From contig JARNMJ010000007.1 in assembly GCA_029432795.1 (NCBI GenBank), positions 1 through 64,000 of the forward strand: 64,000 nt of DNA. The letters run 5' to 3'. The DNA comes from Pontiellaceae bacterium B12219 (GTDB lineage: Bacteria; Verrucomicrobiota; Kiritimatiellia; Kiritimatiellales; Pontiellaceae). Within the stretch, counting starts at the first letter, position 1, and the number at the start of each line of letters is the position of its first letter. Position numbers and translations under genes: made by a program. Below are positions 62,724 through 64,000 of the stretch, one piece after another. The notes below the pieces were generated by a model, which saw only the letters and a list, made by a program, of their open reading frames with translations, searched no databases and was not told the DNA's origin.

Positions 62724-64000
62724 ATGGGAAAGCATTATTTGGCAGTAGACCTGGGGGCATCCAGCGGTCGAACAATTGTGGGCACGCTGGAAGACGGGAA
62801 ACTGACGCTGAAAGAAATGAATCGTTTCTGGAACGGGCCAACGGAAATACGTGGCACGCTGCATTGGGACTTTGTTCATCTCTTCCGCAATATCAAGGAA
62901 GGTATTGCTCTTGCAAAAAAAGAATTCGGAGATGGTCTGGTTTCGATGGGAATCGATACGTGGGGGGTAGACTTCGGGCTGTTTGATTCCGATGGAAAAC
63001 TGCTGCGTAATCCGGTGAACTACCGCGACAGCCGCACGGTCGGTATGTTCGATAAGGTATTCAGCCTCGTTCCGAAGGAAGAGGTATTTGCGCAGACCGG
63101 CATTCAGTTCATGGAACTGAATACACTTTTTCAACTGATGTCGCTTTCGCTGGAAGATTCGTTTCAATATCGCAGTGCCACCAAGCTTCTGTTTTCTCCC
63201 GATCTGCTGGGCTATTGGCTGACCGGCAATATGGTCGCCGAACGCAGTATTGCCAGCACATCCCAATTCTACAATCCGGCCACGAAAGACTGGGCCTACG
63301 ATCTACTGAAAAAACTGAATATCCGCACCGATATTTTACCTGATCTGGTTGATCCGGGAACGGTACTCGGTGAAACCGATGGGCTCCCGGTTATTTCTGT
63401 GGGTGGACATGATACAGCCAGTGCTTTTGCGGCGGTTCCGGTTAAAGAAGGTGAGCATTGTGCATTCCTCAGTTCCGGCACGTGGTCATTGCTGGGAACA
63501 GAATTGCCGGAACCGGTGATTAATGAGGCTTCGCTTGCGGCCAACTTTACCAATGAGGTTGGTGTGTGTGGCACGGTACGTTTCCTGAAAAGCCTTTCCG
63601 GACTCTGGATGATTCAGGAGCTGCGCCGGAATTGGAATGAACAGGATTACGACTATTCCTGGGCTGCGATGGAGCACATGGCTTTGGACGCGAAACCGTT
63701 TGAATTCTTTGTGGATCCGAGCGATGAACTGTTTCTGGCACCGGGCGATATGCCCGGCCGCATTCAGGATTATTGTGAGCGCACGGGGCAGGCCCGGCCG
63801 GAAACCCACGCCCAGATTCTGCGCGCAGCATACGAAGGGCTTGCCTTACTCTACGCGAGCGTTTATGAATCTCTGGAACAAGTTACGGGGCGTACGTTGG
63901 ATACGCTTCGCATCGTAGGCGGTGGATGCCGGGATACCTTATTGGATCAGTTGGCTTCCAATGCAACAGGACGCAAGGTAATCACCGGGCCGACTGAAGC
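62724..64000 (+). CDS. rhaB: Rhamnulokinase-like FGGY carbohydrate kinase (truncated by window end)
   Basis: Starts at the ATG at 62724; the 425 codons seen run to the window end. Features: phosphate-1 motif YLAVDLGASSGRTIVGTL, substrate block GIDTWGVDFGL, adenosine block VGGHDTASAFAAVP, LSSGTWSLLG, and RIVGGGCRDTLLDQL. These match RhaB of the FGGY family, which phosphorylates L-rhamnulose at C1 (and sometimes other ketoses). Full length is about 480 residues. No rhaA or rhaD was seen upstream. In the sugar cluster it would provide the ketose 1-phosphate. Confidence 0.92.
   Translation, partial: MGKHYLAVDLGASSGRTIVGTLEDGKLTLKEMNRFWNGPTEIRGTLHWDFVHLFRNIKEGIALAKKEFGDGLVSMGIDTWGVDFGLFDSDGKLLRNPVNYRDSRTVGMFDKVFSLVPKEEVFAQTGIQFMELNTLFQLMSLSLEDSFQYRSATKLLFSPDLLGYWLTGNMVAERSIASTSQFYNPATKDWAYDLLKKLNIRTDILPDLVDPGTVLGETDGLPVISVGGHDTASAFAAVPVKEGEHCAFLSSGTWSLLGTELPEPVINEASLAANFTNEVGVCGTVRFLKSLSGLWMIQELRRNWNEQDYDYSWAAMEHMALDAKPFEFFVDPSDELFLAPGDMPGRIQDYCERTGQARPETHAQILRAAYEGLALLYASVYESLEQVTGRTLDTLRIVGGGCRDTLLDQLASNATGRKVITGPTE

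Overview
The window looks like part of the chromosome of an anaerobic, Gram-negative, polysaccharide-degrading bacterium of the PVC group. The best fit is Kiritimatiellota (Pontiella-like), inferred from gene content: S1 sulfatases with EF-hands, GH29 and GH95 fucosidases fed by an SSS symporter with no SusC/D pair, and an LPS outer membrane (LptD, a BamD-like protein, TolC, KdsB, HldA). No rRNA, tRNA, CRISPR array, transposase or phage gene was seen. Genes are tightly packed, with many 4-nt start/stop overlaps.

Layout: (1) 1-6.96 kb: the 3' part of a glutamate dehydrogenase gene with a broken 5' end, then minus-strand genes: a YczE-type membrane protein fused to a cytidylate-kinase-like domain, and an operon DUF1611 (DgcN-like) - PLP amino-acid racemase - YcaO - DUF5698/DUF2179 membrane protein. 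The operon is preceded by a structured leader that can sequester its ribosome-binding site. (2) 7-26.5 kb: mostly housekeeping and envelope genes: fatty acid hydroxylase, proS, BamD-like, lptD, tadA, lipid kinase, a TolC/HlyD/ABC/FtsX-type efflux operon, a patatin autotransporter, thiL, a GT39-like membrane protein and fmt. (3) 26.6-39.8 kb: a sulfated-fucan-type degradation locus: SGNH esterase, GH95, SSS symporter, sulfatase, an unrecognised secreted protein, a second sulfatase, an alpha/beta esterase and GH29, ended by a terminator. (4) 39.9-50.2 kb: cysteine desulfurase-thiI, an LPS-core operon (dCMP deaminase, DUF3108, hldA, rmlD-like, kdsB), a phospholipase D-like protein, a metalloenzyme-superfamily protein and queG. 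(5) 50.3-64 kb: a sugar-catabolic region. A transaldolase-like aldolase and an SDR diverge from a DeoR regulator followed by a 2-oxoacid dehydrogenase complex (E2, E3, fused E1), a PHP protein, a sorbitol-6-phosphate dehydrogenase-like SDR, a sorbose-1-phosphate reductase-like enzyme, pyrophosphatase and a rhamnulokinase that runs off the window. These can be joined on paper into one route from a ketose to acetyl-CoA.

Two repeat systems cross these regions. One is a 15-bp palindrome, TTCCAANNNTTGGAA (also TTCCAGNNNCTGGAA), found 13 times as perfect copies plus many near copies, both between genes and inside unrelated coding sequences. The other is a set of inverted repeats built from 7-nt units (TAATGCG-like, AATCGGC-like) or similar short units, lying between genes and in one case read through at the start of a sulfatase. 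The palindrome, the leader RNA with its DUF1611/racemase/YcaO operon, and the DeoR-linked sugar region are the most promising for new biology.
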